Origin: Inia geoffrensis
Taxonomy: Eukaryota > Chordata > Mammalia > Artiodactyla > Iniidae
Direction: 5' to 3'
Assembly: GCA_036417435.1 (NCBI GenBank)
Contig: CM070899.1
Location: 176,109,494 to 176,173,493 of the forward strand
DNA length: 64,000 nucleotides
The translations under genes and the position numbers were made by a program. Below are positions 51,001-61,463 of the stretch, piece after piece. The notes below the pieces were generated by a model, which worked only from the letters and a program-made list of their open reading frames with translations, searched no databases and was not told the origin of the DNA. How positions within the stretch are numbered: position 1 is the first letter of the stretch; every line of letters begins with the position of its first letter.

Positions 51001-54000
51001 TTGTGATAATTTTGAATAAAATTGGAAAGTAAAAAATACTCCTTTTAAGTCTAAGAAACAAGGAGGGGCCTCAAAGTACACTATCAAGAGAGTGCAAAGA
51101 CAGCTCACAGAATGGGAGAAAATGTTTGCAAAGCATATATTGGATAAGAGCTTAATATTTAGAATATATAAAGAACTATAACCACCACCAACAAAATATC
51201 CACTTCAAAAATGTGCAGAAGAGGGCTTCCCTGGTGGCGCAGTGGTTGAGAGTCCGCCTGTCGATGCAGGGGACACAGGTTCGTGCCCCGGTCCGGGAAG
51301 ATCCCACATGCCGCGGAGCAGCTGGGCCCGTGAGCCATGGCCGCTGAACCTGCGCGTCTGGAGCCTGTTGCTCCGCAACGGGAGAGGCCACAACAGTGAG
51401 AGGCCCGCGTATTGCAAAAAAAAAAAAAATGTGCAGAAGATTTAAATCAATTATATTTCTTCAAAGAAGATAAACAAATAGACAATAAACACATGAAAAG
51501 TAGCTCAATGTAACTAGTCATTGGAAAATGCAAATTAAACCATAGTGAGATACCCCTTCACACCCATCAGGATGGCTGTTACAAACAACAACAAAATATT
51601 GGTGAGGATGTGGGGAAATTGGAACTCTTGTAATTTGCTGGTGGGAATGTAAAAGGGTGCCGTCACTGTGGCAACAGTTTGGTGGTTCCTCAAAAAGTTA
51701 AGCATAGAATTATCATTTAGTCCAGCAATTCCGCTCCCAGGTATATACTCAAAAGGATTGAAAACAGGGACTCAAATGGATACGTGTACACCACTGTTCA
51801 CAGCAGCATTATTCACAATAACCTAAAGGTGGAAACAGCCCAGATGTCCATCAACACATGAATAGACAAACAAAATGTATATACATACAATGGAATATTA
51901 TTCAGTCTTAAACAGGAATGAAATTTTGATACATGCTGCAATACAGATGTCCCTTAAAAACTATGCTAAGTGAAAGAAGCCAGATGAAAAAGGACAAATG
52001 TTGTATGATTCCACTTATATGGAGTATCTAAAATAGGCAAAATAATAGAGACAGAAAACAGAATAGAAACTATCACAGGCTGGGGGTAGGGGGAAATGGG
52101 GAGTTATTGTTTAATTGGTTTAGAGTGTCTGTTAGGAATGATGAATAAGTTCTGGTAATGACAGTAGTGATGGTTGCACAACATTATGACTGTACTTAAT
52201 GCCACTGAATTGTACACTTTAAATGGTTAAAATGATCAATTTAATGCTATGTATATTTTACCACAATTAAAACAAAACAGAACAAAACAAAAAAGTAACC
52301 AGGGCAACCAGAAATCTTTACTATGACTTAAATGAACCCAAAGAATTGTTTTTAATGGAAAAAAGTTGAGATGTTAAATATCTTTATAAAACACCTCAGA
52401 CTGAAGTAATATCTATATAAATTATACACATGTAATATGAGAATGAGTGAGTTATTTTCTTTGCCTTTAGAAATGTTTGACCTTTTTTTCCTGACTTACA
52501 TATGCAATTGGCATGCACAATTAAAGTGATTAGGCCTATGTTGTATTAAAAGGAATTAAGGGAAAGAGTTGTGATTATTTTGAGGCTATTCTATAATCTC
52601 TTCCACTAGATTATTAGTTTTTTGAGAGCATGAACTGCCTTTACTCCTGTATGAGGTCCTATTTCTTGCCACTCGGTAAACCTTGACCTATTTTTTGAAT
52701 GAATGATGGTGGGTAGGATTAGCGAGGTTGTTTTTTGCAAAACTGGATGACAATGTAAGTATTAGAAGCAGTGTCTCCAGTATGGCACTGGAACAAGAAA
52801 TACAGAAAAGAAACTCAAAGCTATAAAGTTGGGGGTGGGGAAGATTGTAAAGATTTAGCCTGTAGGTTAAATTTCAGAAACATTTCCACACCATTTAATC
52901 AATTTATATAGAGAAAACAGAATTGTTTTATAGATATTAGAGTATAATACAGGAATAATTTTAACTATTAGATATAATATTGGATTGGCCAATAAGTTTG
53001 TTTGCGTTTTTCTGTTATATGTTATGGAAAAACCCAAACGAACTTTTTGGCCAACCCAGTATTAGCTAGTTTGTGTTGGCTCCTTCAGTGGAGACCCTAA
53101 TGAGTCATTAGCTCCTCACTAGAGACCTTGTCTTATCAGATATTGTAGCGGTAATTCAGACTCTTGTGACTTATGGACTCTACATTTTCATGCATTCACT
53201 CACCAAGGATCAATCACCATGAATTCCTAATGGACAGACAAGTAAGGAAAATTTTCTTTTTATGTTATATATGCTTCTCTTTCCCTCCTTCTCTCCCTCC
53301 CTCCTTTCCTTCCTTCCTTCCTCAGTTCCTTTTGCATCATTATCTGTATATCTAGGACAAACCTGCAATTAGAGTAACAAAGTATGCTTAGCCTATGTAA
53401 GAGATAAAAACATGTCCCTGGGGATTGAGGACTATGCAGCACTAAGAGGCAATTCAAGGACTAAAAATTTGGGGCAATATTTTCTCTAGTAAGAATGACC
53501 TTATTATTTTTTTTAAGATTTTTTTTGATGTGGACCATTTTTATTTTGTTTATTTTTAAAAATAAATTTGTTTATTTTTAAAAATAAATTTATTTATTTT
53601 TGGCTGCATTAGGTCTTCGTTGCTGGGTGCGGGCTTTCTCTAGTTGCAGCGAGCAGGGGCTTCTCTTCGTTGTGGTGCGCGGGCTTCTCATTGCGGTGGC
53701 TTCTCTTGTTTCAGAGCACGGGCTCCAGGTGCACGGGCTTCGGTAGTTGTGGCACGAGGGCTCAGTAGTTGTGGCGTGAGGGCTCAGTAGTTGTGGCGCA
53801 CGGGCTTAGTTGCTGACGTGGACCATTTTTAAAGTCTTTATTGAATTTGTTACAATATTGCTTATATTTTGGTTTTTTGGCTGCGAGGCATGTGGGATCT
53901 TAGCTCCCCGACCAGAGATCAAATCCTCACCCCCTGCATTGGAAGGCAAAGTCTTAACCACTGGACCACCAGGGAAGCCCCAGAATGACCTTATTTAAAC

Positions 54001-57000
54001 AGATATTTTAAATGGAAACTTTAGCTTTTACTTTTATATTCAGAGATATAAAATTTTTCAAAATTCTTACTGTCTGAACAAAGGAATGTGATGGAGCAGA
54101 AACATCTGCATAGAAGTCTAACTTTGATTTTGAATACTGGGGTAGAAGGAAAGGAATTGTGTGTCATTTTATTGACCTTATTTTTCCTGGGCCAGACACA
54201 GCAGAAAAAGGGAGGAGAAAATATATAAAGCAGAAAATTCCTTTGAGTATATGGACAAGTGAAATACATCTTTGGGGAAAAAATATCTTATTGCTAAAAT
54301 GGCAAACTGAAAATATCCAACATTGGGAGATTTGTGGTGTGTTAGCTAAATATAGTAACTAATAATACATAATAATATAATAAGAAATATTATAAACTTA
54401 GATAAATTCATTCTTCAAATTCGTAACAAAAAATTTCAGAGTTCTTGCAGTTTAATTCAAAATTCTAGGTTGAATAACCCAGTATGGATTGATTTTCCAT
54501 TTATATTTCAAAAGACAATAAACCACTGCCTTCACATAATTATATCAAGTGAGGAGAAAAGGAAATACCTGAATCATCAGGGAAAAATAACATGAAACAT
54601 ATTTGTGATTCTCTTAAAACTATTTTGAGCATCCTCATTAACATATTTATTATGAAACTTTAAATATATGTTAACAGATTTAGCTTTTCTTTTTTAGAGT
54701 AATGACTTGTTTTATTTAAAATGGTGCATATTCATTATAAAAAATATCAAGTTATACTCAAGAACAAAAACAAAAAAACCAACCCAATTAAAAAATGGGC
54801 AAAGGGCTTAAATGGACAGTTCAACAAAGAAGATGTACAAATGACCAATAAGCACATTCATCATCACTGGTGATAGGGAAATAAAAATCAAACCACAAGG
54901 ACATACCACTTCAAACCTATTAGGATGGTTATTCTAAAAAAAAATGACAAGCGTTGGTGAGGATGGGGAGAAATTTAAACACTTGTACTTTGCTGGTGGG
55001 AGTGTAAAATGATGTAGCCACTGTGGAAAGCAGTTTAATGGTTCATAGCTAGTGGTGATGATTACACACCATTGTAAATGTATTTAATGCCTCTGAATTG
55101 TACATCCCAACATGGTAAAAATGGTAATTTTTATGTTATATATATTTTACCACTGTTAAAAAACTTAAATTGAGTAATAAAGCAACTACAAAGAAGAGAT
55201 CAGATCAACAAATTGTTTTAGATTCAACTTTCTAGAAGGAACCCATGTTAACGTTTGGTAGTCATTCTAATACCTTATTCTGTGCATTAAACTTTTTGTT
55301 GTGAGATATTACAGAAATTATCTCTATAAAAAAGTATAGAGAATAATATAAGCAACACTTATGCACATGGACATGCTAATTTGTTTAACATGAGCTGTGG
55401 CCTGGGCCTGAGGAGGGGCCTAGGCACACTTTGTGTGCTTGCAAAGTTAACCAGCCTGAGTGGGATGCAGACTTGCAACGGTGGCCTTCTGTAAAATGAT
55501 CTAACCAAACCAACTTAGATGTAAAAATGATCACTAAAGGAAATTGGGAACTTCAAAAAGCCACAGGTCTCATTATTAAATGTTTCTGTGATAAGCATCA
55601 TTATTCTCTGCTTATGTTATTTGGTAGTACCATTTATCTTATTTTGGTCCTACCCTATATGTTATTGTAAATGTTTTCCTTTTATTTCTATTTCACATGT
55701 TTCTGGATATAACATTATAAAAGAATATTGGTAATATGTATTTGCTTTTATAGGTCACTGGGGTATGTTTTTAAAGAAAAGATGTAATAACATCAACTTG
55801 AATAGCCTGCTGTAAATTAAGTTTAGAAAGTCAAATTTCTAAACTTGTTCTAGTTTGAACTCTCATCATTACCTTTTTTGTAATCTTAGACTAAAGCACC
55901 ATCATTAAAGCACAAATAGCAGTTGACAATTTTGCATATTTTATAGTAAGGCAAAGTTAATACAGAGTTGGAAGTGTCCAGTAAAATGGCCCAAATGCAA
56001 TCATTTTTCCCCACCTCCTCAATTTTCCATACATATTACTTACTTAGTAAGTATCAAAAAAGAATGTCTGAATTGCTAACCTTGCTCCACCATTGTGTGA
56101 GGATTTCCCTAACCTTTCTCAGCCTCCATTTCCACATCTGTAAAATAGACATGATAATAGGGCTTACTTCCTAGGTTTGTTATGAGAGTTCAGTGAATTA
56201 CTATGGAAAATAAGTTCTTAAAACAATGCATGCACAAAATAACATATAATATAAGCTACTTTTATTATATTTGTTGTTATGATGGTATTCCTACTATGTA
56301 TTCAAGCCTAGAATGAATATTATGAGAGCTAGTATTGTGATTTATTTATTTGGAGATAATGTCAGAAATCTGAATTTGCAGCCCTTTATGAATGGGAGGC
56401 CCTAGCCAAATGGCCCTCCTAGCTCACCTAGCCCTGAAGTAAAGTTCAGTTGGAATCAGAGAAAAAAACATCAGAAGACTTGATTGAGAGGAAAGGACTG
56501 AACTGAGCCCTGAAAGATAGGATGTGCAAAGGCTGTGTGGGAGAGACCCAGCTCCCCAACACCTGCCTCCCTGTCACGTGCTAGGTAGGCATTCTACTCC
56601 ATGCTTTACAACCTCTCTCTGTGTTCATGACGTCACGCAGCTAGTGTTTGCCAAATCAGGGATTTAAACTCTCGATCTCCAAAGCCTTTCTTATTTCCAT
56701 GCTAAGCTGCTACCTTGATAATTACAGGTTGTATTATTCTGTGCCTTAGCCAGTTAGGTGCTGCTTGATATCCCATTAGTTTTTAGTGGATGATTTTGTT
56801 GTTGTTGTTTTACTGATATATCCCCCTAAATTTTCCTATCTGCGTATATGCTGAATGGTATGCTTGCCTTTTAATTTAAAATTTGCTGATTTCTGTTTTC
56901 TCATAACTTAGGTGTAATGTCTTTGCTGAGGCCTCTTCTTCTGGATGTGGTCCCAACAATTCAACAGACTGCTGCTTTGGCTCTGGGGAGACTGGCTAAT

Positions 57001-60000
57001 TATAATGATGACCTAGCAGAAGCAGTCGTGAAGGGCAACATTCTTCCACAGCTTGTTTATTCATTGGCAGAACAGAATGTAAGAATTTTTAAAAACTAAG
57101 TTGTATGTTTTTTTGTTTGTTTGTTTTGGATTTTTTAAAAAATTGATAGTTTGGGTACAGTTGCAAGTTTGTAGGCATAGAATTATTAGGATGTTAATAC
57201 AACCTTCAATTCTTTGAACTGCATGTAATAATACTTTTCGGGTATTTTACTTTGGGGCTGATAGGCAGCTTTTCTCCATTACTGTTAATATAAGGAGAAA
57301 ACATATTATAATTTTTAATGGAATTATGCATAAAGCAGTATTTCTCAGCATGGGTTTATTCAAGTTACAGGATCAGTCTTCAAAAGGTGTATGGAGCCCT
57401 GGGCAAATAAGTTATATACAGTGGTAAAATCTGGTTAATGGACAATGTAAGAGACAGCTTTGAAGCAAGGGGGAGAGAAGCATCCAAAAGGAAGGAGAAT
57501 ACATGTAATGGAAGGTTTGACAAAGCATTTTTTTCCAAGTATGAAAGCATGTCAGCCCTTTTAAGGGCCATATAAGAGCACCTACATTGTTTTTTTCATC
57601 CTGTCTGGTTCCCTGTATGTTTCTAACAATAGATAAGGATCTTCCTCTACATAGGGTCTTGGACTGTTCATTCCATCCTGCTAGTTTATCATAACCTAGG
57701 GATGTATCTTTCTTGACATGTCTTTTTTTTTTTTTTTTTTTTTGCAGTATGCGGGCCTCTCACTGTTGTGGCCTCTCCCGTTGCGGAGCACAGGCTCCGG
57801 ACGCGCAGGCTCAGCGGCCATGGCTCACGGGCCCAGCCGCTCCGCGGCATGTCGGATCTTCCCAGACCGGGGCACGAACCCGTATCCCCTGCATCGGCAG
57901 GCGGACTCTCAACCACTGCGCCACCAGGGAAGCCCTTGACATGTCTTTAAGATTAAATTCCTATTTGTTGTAACCAAAGGACAAACAATACAATTTAAAA
58001 AAGTGGGGGGGCTTCCCTGGTAGTGCAGTGGTTAAGAATCCGCCTGCCAGTGCAGGGAACACGGGTTTGAGCCCTGGTCCGGGAAGATCCCACATGCCGC
58101 GGAGCGACTAAACCTGTGCACCACAACTACTGAGCCTGCGCTCTAGAGCCCGCGAGCCACAACTACTGACCCTGAGTGCCTAGAGACCGTGCTCTGCAAC
58201 AAGAGAAGCCACTGCAATGAGAAACCTGTGCACCGCAATAAAGAGTAGCCCCTGCTCGCTGCAACTAGAGGAAGCCCGCGCGCAGCGATGAAGACCCAAT
58301 GCAGCCAAAAATAAATAAAATAAAATCTTAAAGAAAACACACCAAACATAATGAGATAGCACTCCACCTACTAGGATGGCCATAAAAAATAAGAGAAAGA
58401 AAAAAAGGAAAATAATAATAAAAGTGTTAGTGAAGATGTGGAGAAGTTTTGTAAAATCGTGCAGCTGCTATGGAAAACAGTTTGGCACTTCCTCAGCAAG
58501 TTAAACATAATTACCATATGACCCAGCAGTTCTACTCCTAGTTATGTTTCTGAAGGAGTTGAAAACAGGTGTTCAAACAAAACTTGTGCACAAATGTTCA
58601 TAGCAGCATTATCCACAATAGCCAAAAGAATGACTAGATAAACAAAATGTTATGTATTTATACAATGGAATATTATCCGTTCATAACAAGGGATGAAATC
58701 ATGATATATTCTACAACATGGGTGAACCTTGAAAACTTTATGCTAACAGAAAGAAGCCAGACAAAGCTACATATTGTATGATTCCATTTATATGAAATAG
58801 CCAGAATATGCAGATCCATAGAGATGGAAGCAGATGAATGGTTACCAGAGGCTGGGGGGAGGAGGGAGTGAGAAGTGGCTGCTTAGCATGTAGGAGGTTT
58901 CTTGTTGGAGTGATGAAAATATTCTAGAACTAGATAGGTATGGTTGCACAACATTGTGAATGCGCTAAATGCCATTGAATTGTACACTTTAACATGATTA
59001 AAATAGTAAATTTTATGTGTATTTATCAAAAAAAAATCCTAATTGTTTAAAAATGTGCCTTATTTTTTTAGATAGGAGAGTAATTTGCTAATAACTGCCT
59101 TATCCCTAGGAGGAGTTACAGAAATTTTATTTTTCTTGTAGGCATTCCTTCTATCATCAAATGCTTGGACTCACCTCCTTCTCTGAGGGCAGGGTCTGTG
59201 TTTGGTGTCTCACATAGAAGGTTCTCAACAGAAGTTTTCTAAGTGTGAATGAGTACCCATTAGCTGTAAAGAGACAAAAAGTACTAGGGCAGAGGTGAGG
59301 AGAAAGTGAGAATGTGAGGCATCATTCACAGGCTTCTGTCTCCTTCCCCTACCAGGCCGTTAGCCCATTTCTCACAGGAGATTTAATATCTTCTTTATGA
59401 GGTACAAAGTCCTCTGGCTTTGCTTTTCCTTCCTTTTTTTTTTTTTTCTTTTTTTTTTTTTAAAGGGTAATTCTTTTGGTGAGGAATTCCGGGAGAGAAG
59501 AAAGTTAGGGATTTGGAATGAGATCAGAGAGTGATATTCTAGGCACTGTAGTTAGTATTGACTATTGATGCCCAGTAAAGTGTGAATTTGAAAATTCTGC
59601 AATATAAAAAGTCAAATTAGCTTAAGGTAATGACAAGAAATATGTCACCGTTATTTTTCCACAATTATGAGAAAATAATCTATGGGAAGCTACTCTAAAA
59701 CTATTCTAATTTTTTTTTTTTTTTTTTTTTTTTTTTGCGGTATGCGGGCCTCTCACTGTTGTGGCCTCTCCCGTTGCGGAGCACAGGCTCCGGACGCGCA
59801 GGCTCAGCGGCCATGGCTCACGGGCCCAGCCGCTCCGCGGCATGTGGGATCTTCCCAGACCGGGGCATGAACCCGTATCCCCTGCATCGGCAGGCGGACT
59901 CTCAACCACTGCGCCACCAGGGAAGCCCTATTCTAATTTTTATAATAAAATAGATTTTTAGTTACTGACATGTAAAATTAGACTTTATAACAAATATCTT

Positions 60001-61372
60001 AATGCCTGTATGTGTTGACATTTAAGAAACTAAAGAAATATATCAAGTCAAAACATCATTACTAACATAGCATATTTCTTATCTTGTCAATATATACTGA
60101 TTTTGGAGATATAATATTTTAAAGTATACTTGATGTATTTTCTCTCACATAATTTTTTATTGAATCTTAATATTTTAGCCCGCGTAAATAGAATGCTTTC
60201 AAAACAGATGCTATAGTCATCTAGTTGCTTTTTTTTGTAGTCACTGTAAAGAAATAGAAACTTAGAATCTAAAATAGGGCATTAATTGGGCTCAATTAAT
60301 GAAAGATAGAGTTAGGAGACTGTTACTGTGTCATTATGCTAACCATAAAACAGGGAGCGTTATAGCCAAATACTTCCTCTACATCTAATTTTTTTTTAGC
60401 AATATGACGAAAAACAGGTTAGTCTTGTGTTTCAGTTTTATTTCTTAATCTGATAAAATTTACATATAGAACATATTATAAGTATGAAGTATTACTTGAA
60501 ATTCACATAATGGTAAGTCATTTATATCTTTGTAAAAAAGCATTTCTAAGAAGGGATAAATAACATAATGCACTGTCGGGCTGGTTTATTTGCCAGGAGG
60601 AGTTTTAAAATGTATCATGAATATTTTGCCTTTATGTTTATCTGATGATTGCTAAGGGAGCCTCAGTACGTAGTTGTTATTTCAGGGTAACGTGGGACAC
60701 CAGAAAGGTTAGTTGAGGTCATGCTTAGAGACTGATGGCAAGTAAAGGAAACAAATTTGTTAGGTGACAGTTTAGTTGCATGCGCTAACAATCTAAGGGT
60801 TCCCATAGGGCAAACAAATACCTTTCACTGTAATGCACAAACATGAAATCTCATTATTTTATGAATTTGTAGGAAATATAATGTTTATATTTTATTTCAT
60901 ACAATTTCCAAATGCATGTTTCAGAGTAAAACATTTGAAATGTTTCAGTTCAGTTACTGAACAAAAGCAATGGGGGAAACATCAAAAAATCAAAATGATA
61001 TTGCAGGATGTTTTTCATCTCTTATATTTAATAGCTGTTGAGCTTTTTTCCTTAGTTTTATTTTTTATTTTATTTATTTGTTTTTTGAGCTTTTTAAAAA
61101 AATATATCAATGTCATTTTAATGTTGGTTTTGGTCTATTTTAACTTTTAGCTCAATTCACTTTGAGTTTTGTCTATTTATCCTTGTAGCGTTTTTACAAG
61201 AAAGCAGCTGCCTTTGTGTTACGAGCAGTTGGTAAACATTCTCCCCAACTAGCTCAGGCGATAGTGGATTGTGGAGCACTGGATACGCTGGTGATATGCT
61301 TGGAAGATTTTGACCCTGGAGTCAAAGAGGCTGCAGCCTGGGCACTTGGCTATATTGCAAGACATAATGCAG
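39036..61372 (+). CDS. SPAG6: Sperm-associated antigen 6, N-terminal part (gene continues past window)
   Basis: SPAG6 is the mammalian counterpart of Chlamydomonas PF16, an armadillo-repeat protein of the central-pair apparatus needed for motility of sperm and cilia. Visible coding exons are 39036-39060, 39140-39235, 56912-57078 and 61189-61372, 472 nt, i.e. 157 codons plus one base. The full protein is about 509 aa, so roughly 70 per cent lies beyond 64000. The protein starts MSQRHVLQVFEQYQKARTQF. Exons 3 and 4 give armadillo repeats: 'QQTAALALGRLANYNDDLAE' and 'VKEAAAWALGYIARHNA' show the usual helix-3 pattern. All donors and acceptors are GT-AG and frame is kept throughout. Intron 2 is 17.7 kb and rich in retroelements. 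The gene is parallel to BMI1 and has its own promoter. Confidence 0.95.
39140..39235 (+). CDS. SPAG6: SPAG6 coding exon 2
   Basis: Only 79 nt after exon 1, so intron 1 is close to the minimum size for a vertebrate. Encodes 'VFEQYQKARTQFVQMVAELA' and 'TRPQNIETLQNA'. Donor G|GTGAGC, phase 1. Confidence 0.96.
40310..40690 (-). repeat. L1 fragment, reverse orientation
   Basis: 'atgtgtatccatcaccact', 'cctttttatagccacaccta' and 'gggcaaccattaatctgttc' follow the reverse complement of old L1M 3' region sequence. Diverged and without coding potential. Confidence 0.7.
43068..43087. repeat. Poly(T) run
   Basis: About 20 consecutive T after a ttctttctttcc stretch. No SINE body is recognisable beside it. 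Confidence 0.8.
43440..43770 (-). repeat. L2 3'-end fragment
   Basis: Shows the reversed L2 order: 'aattcctactcattctttat', 'tcctcagggaaatcctcctt', 'tagtccttatcacaactgta', 'gcataatgcttagcatagag', then 'caggtgttcaacatg'. Confidence 0.7.
43785..43985 (-). repeat. MIR remnant
   Basis: Reversed MIR-like pattern: 'gattcttataacagctcagg' followed by 'agtggccaaactgggactag'. Highly diverged. Confidence 0.45.
45955..46100. repeat. L2-type remnant
   Basis: 'ttcatcattcaacaaacatt', 'gtgccaggtgcatgcttaga' and 'gtaaggagcttatttgctaa' follow an ancient L2-associated consensus. Confidence 0.5.
46150..47700. repeat. Ancient dispersed repeat interrupted by an L1 insertion
   Basis: Segments such as 'atgtgcaaaggcaaattgg', 'tatggctggaacttcttggg', 'atgaaggacctcatctgaag' and 'atgactccaaggcttctggt' resemble a common old mammalian dispersed repeat whose name I do not recall with certainty. 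The two halves (46150-46705 and 47411 onward) join cleanly once the L1 at 46706-47410 is removed. The right-hand end is approximate. Confidence 0.5.
46706..47410 (+). mobile_element. 5'-truncated L1 with probable 3' transduction
   Basis: Flanked by an exact 16-bp duplication, caaaatgactccaagg (46690-46705 and 47411-47426). L1 3' sequence ('ttcatagcagcattattcac', 'ggatggacctggagattatc', 'caataaaattg') runs to about 47272. A further 138 bp with no L1 character then ends in its own AATAAA (47388-47393), 17 nt before the right duplication. This is the signature of transcription past the L1 poly(A) signal into flanking DNA of the source locus, followed by retrotransposition. Confidence 0.75.
48005..48145 (+). 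repeat. MIR 3'-half remnant
   Basis: 'tctacctggtaagattgtaa', 'gtgcctggtgatgctctaga' and 'tgttaaataagtgaa' follow the MIR tail in forward orientation. Confidence 0.45.
49290..50230 (-). repeat. L2-type and related ancient repeat fragments
   Basis: Contains pieces of the reversed L2 3' region ('cagatctcaatttagatgtc', 'ccttgaggtcagggacaatt', 'ttcttaaatgaatgg') and, further left, 'cttatctggccccaaccaag' and 'ctctccagctttatccc' of the same ancient type. Boundaries between fragments are unclear. Confidence 0.5.
50430..50690 (-). repeat. MIR element, reverse orientation
   Basis: 'attttacaaatgaggaaact', 'gagacacagagtggctaagt' and 'gcagagcccagatttgaacc' are the reversed MIR core. Among the best preserved MIR copies in the window. 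Confidence 0.85.
51060..52275 (+). repeat. L1 3' region (ORF2 end and 3' UTR), split by a SINE
   Basis: Begins in degraded ORF2-end sequence ('cacagaatgggagaaaatgt', 'gcaaagcatatattggataa') and continues through 'catcaggatggctgttacaa', 'ggtgaggatgtggggaaatt' to the A-rich end. The young CHR SINE at 51223-51425 sits inside it. Coding frames are broken. Confidence 0.85.
51223..51425 (+). mobile_element. Young CHR-type SINE inside L1
   Basis: Complete element from the head ggcttccctggtggcgcagt to a poly(A) tail, flanked by the exact duplication aaaatgtgcagaaga (51207-51221 and 51426-51440). Its body is nearly identical to the copies at 57726, 59714 and 62250, suggesting recent activity of one subfamily. 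The tRNA-related head carries the pol III A and B boxes typical of such SINEs. Confidence 0.9.
52978..53065. mobile_element. Mariner-derived foldback element (MITE-like)
   Basis: About 85 bp made almost only of two inverted halves: 'ttggattggccaataagttt' at the left and the complement of 'actgggttggccaaaaagtt' at the right, beside ta dinucleotides as expected for Tc1/mariner insertion. The terminal sequence resembles the mariner family known from cetartiodactyl genomes. No transposase remains. Confidence 0.75.
53282..53323. repeat. CCCT/CCTT pyrimidine-rich simple repeat
   Basis: Alternating ccct and cctt units in SPAG6 intron 2, like the tract at 4495. Confidence 0.85.
53506..53981 (-). mobile_element. 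Older CHR-related SINE hosting a second SINE
   Basis: The outer element is bounded by the duplication agaatgaccttatt (53492-53505 and 53982-53995). Its head, on the minus strand, is at 53870-53980 (ggggcttccctggtggtcca). A second SINE interrupts it at 53543-53814. Confidence 0.8.
53543..53814 (-). mobile_element. CHR-type SINE (long form, head lost) nested in an older SINE
   Basis: Bounded by gatgtggaccattttt (53527-53542) and gacgtggaccattttt (53815-53830), one mismatch in 16. It has the long-subfamily body ('ggctgcattaggtcttcgtt', 'gtagttgtggcgcacgggct') and an a/t-rich tail, but the tRNA-like head is absent, so it is 5'-truncated. Confidence 0.8.
54765..55170 (+). repeat. L1 3' region fragment
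   Basis: 'cccaattaaaaaatgggcaa', 'gaccaataagcacattcatc', 'ttaggatggttattc' and 'gtgaggatggggagaaattt' follow the same L1 consensus as at 51500-51620, with a large deletion before the end. Confidence 0.8.
56075..56235 (+). repeat. MIR element
   Basis: 'ctcagcctccatttccacat', 'ctgtaaaatagacatgataa' and 'aggtttgttatgagagttca' are the forward MIR core and tail. Confidence 0.75.
56575..56720 (-). repeat. MIR remnant
   Basis: 'gtcacgcagctagtgtttgc' and 'aaatcagggatttaaactct' match the reversed MIR core. It ends about 190 bp before SPAG6 exon 3. Confidence 0.55.
56912..57078 (+). CDS. SPAG6: SPAG6 coding exon 3 (first armadillo repeat)
   Basis: Encodes residues 41-96, from 'GVMSLLRPLLLDVVPT' to 'LPQLVYSLAEQN'. 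Acceptor ACTTAG, donor AAT|GTAAGA, phase 0. Confidence 0.96.
57726..57934 (-). mobile_element. Young CHR-type SINE, reverse
   Basis: Complete element with a T-tract (poly(A) on the minus strand), flanked by the exact duplication cttgacatgtcttt (57712-57725 and 57935-57948). Confidence 0.9.
57970..59030 (+). repeat. L1 3' region split by a long-form SINE
   Basis: L1 sequence before 58008 ('acaaacaatacaatttaaaa') resumes at about 58335 ('ataatgagatagcactccac') and continues through 'atagcagcattatccacaat' to the A-rich end. Part of the L1 is missing at the SINE position. Confidence 0.75.
58009..58332 (+). mobile_element. CHR-type SINE, long subfamily
   Basis: Same tRNA-like head as the young copies, followed by a longer body ('cacaactactgagcctgcgc', 'gcagcgatgaagacccaatg') and an aaataaataaaa tail. 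More diverged than the short young subfamily. It corresponds to the body seen in reverse at 53543, 61464 and 63806. Confidence 0.85.
59150..59235 (-). repeat. L2 3' tail
   Basis: 'ctgagggcagggtctgtgtt' and 'cacatagaaggttctcaaca' follow the reversed L2 end. Confidence 0.6.
59714..59927 (-). mobile_element. Young CHR-type SINE, reverse
   Basis: Complete copy with a long T-tract, flanked by the exact duplication ctattctaatttt (59701-59713 and 59928-59940). Almost identical to the copy at 57726. Confidence 0.9.
61189..61372 (+). CDS. SPAG6: SPAG6 coding exon 4 (second armadillo repeat)
   Basis: Encodes residues 97-157, 'RFYKKAAAFVLRAVGKHSPQ' through 'WALGYIARHNA'. Acceptor TTGTAG, donor G|GTAATG, phase 1. 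The human protein, as I recall, has R where this has G in 'ALGYIA'; G is common at that armadillo position. Confidence 0.96.
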
Positions 61373-61463
61373 GTAATGGGCCTTATTATAAAATAGGATT
61401 GTTAAAGTTTAGATTAATTAGGTAAATCTGGTTTTGCTTAGTAAACCATAGATATGAGAGGTC

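Larger units (their letters stand above)
39236..56911 (+). other. SPAG6: SPAG6 intron 2 (17.7 kb)
   Basis: Large intron without further supported exons. It holds L2, MIR, several L1 3' ends, CHR-type SINEs and a mariner foldback element, listed separately. Stretches such as 41000-43000 and 44000-45900 are unique AT-rich DNA in which nothing else is recognised. Confidence 0.8.
57079..61188 (+). other. SPAG6: SPAG6 intron 3 (4.1 kb)
   Basis: Contains two young reversed CHR SINEs, one long-form CHR SINE, an L1 3' region and an L2 tail. 59950-61180 is unique AT-rich DNA in which nothing else is recognised. Confidence 0.8.

Noticed and set aside
57713..57973. Recurrent peptide ('MRASHCCGLSRCGAQAPDAQ') also seen at 59682 and 51205
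   Set aside because: Translation of the CHR SINE body, not a protein family.
58011..58085. tRNA-like sequence at SINE heads
   Set aside because: It is the tRNA-derived head of the SINE, with diverged stems; not a functional tRNA gene.
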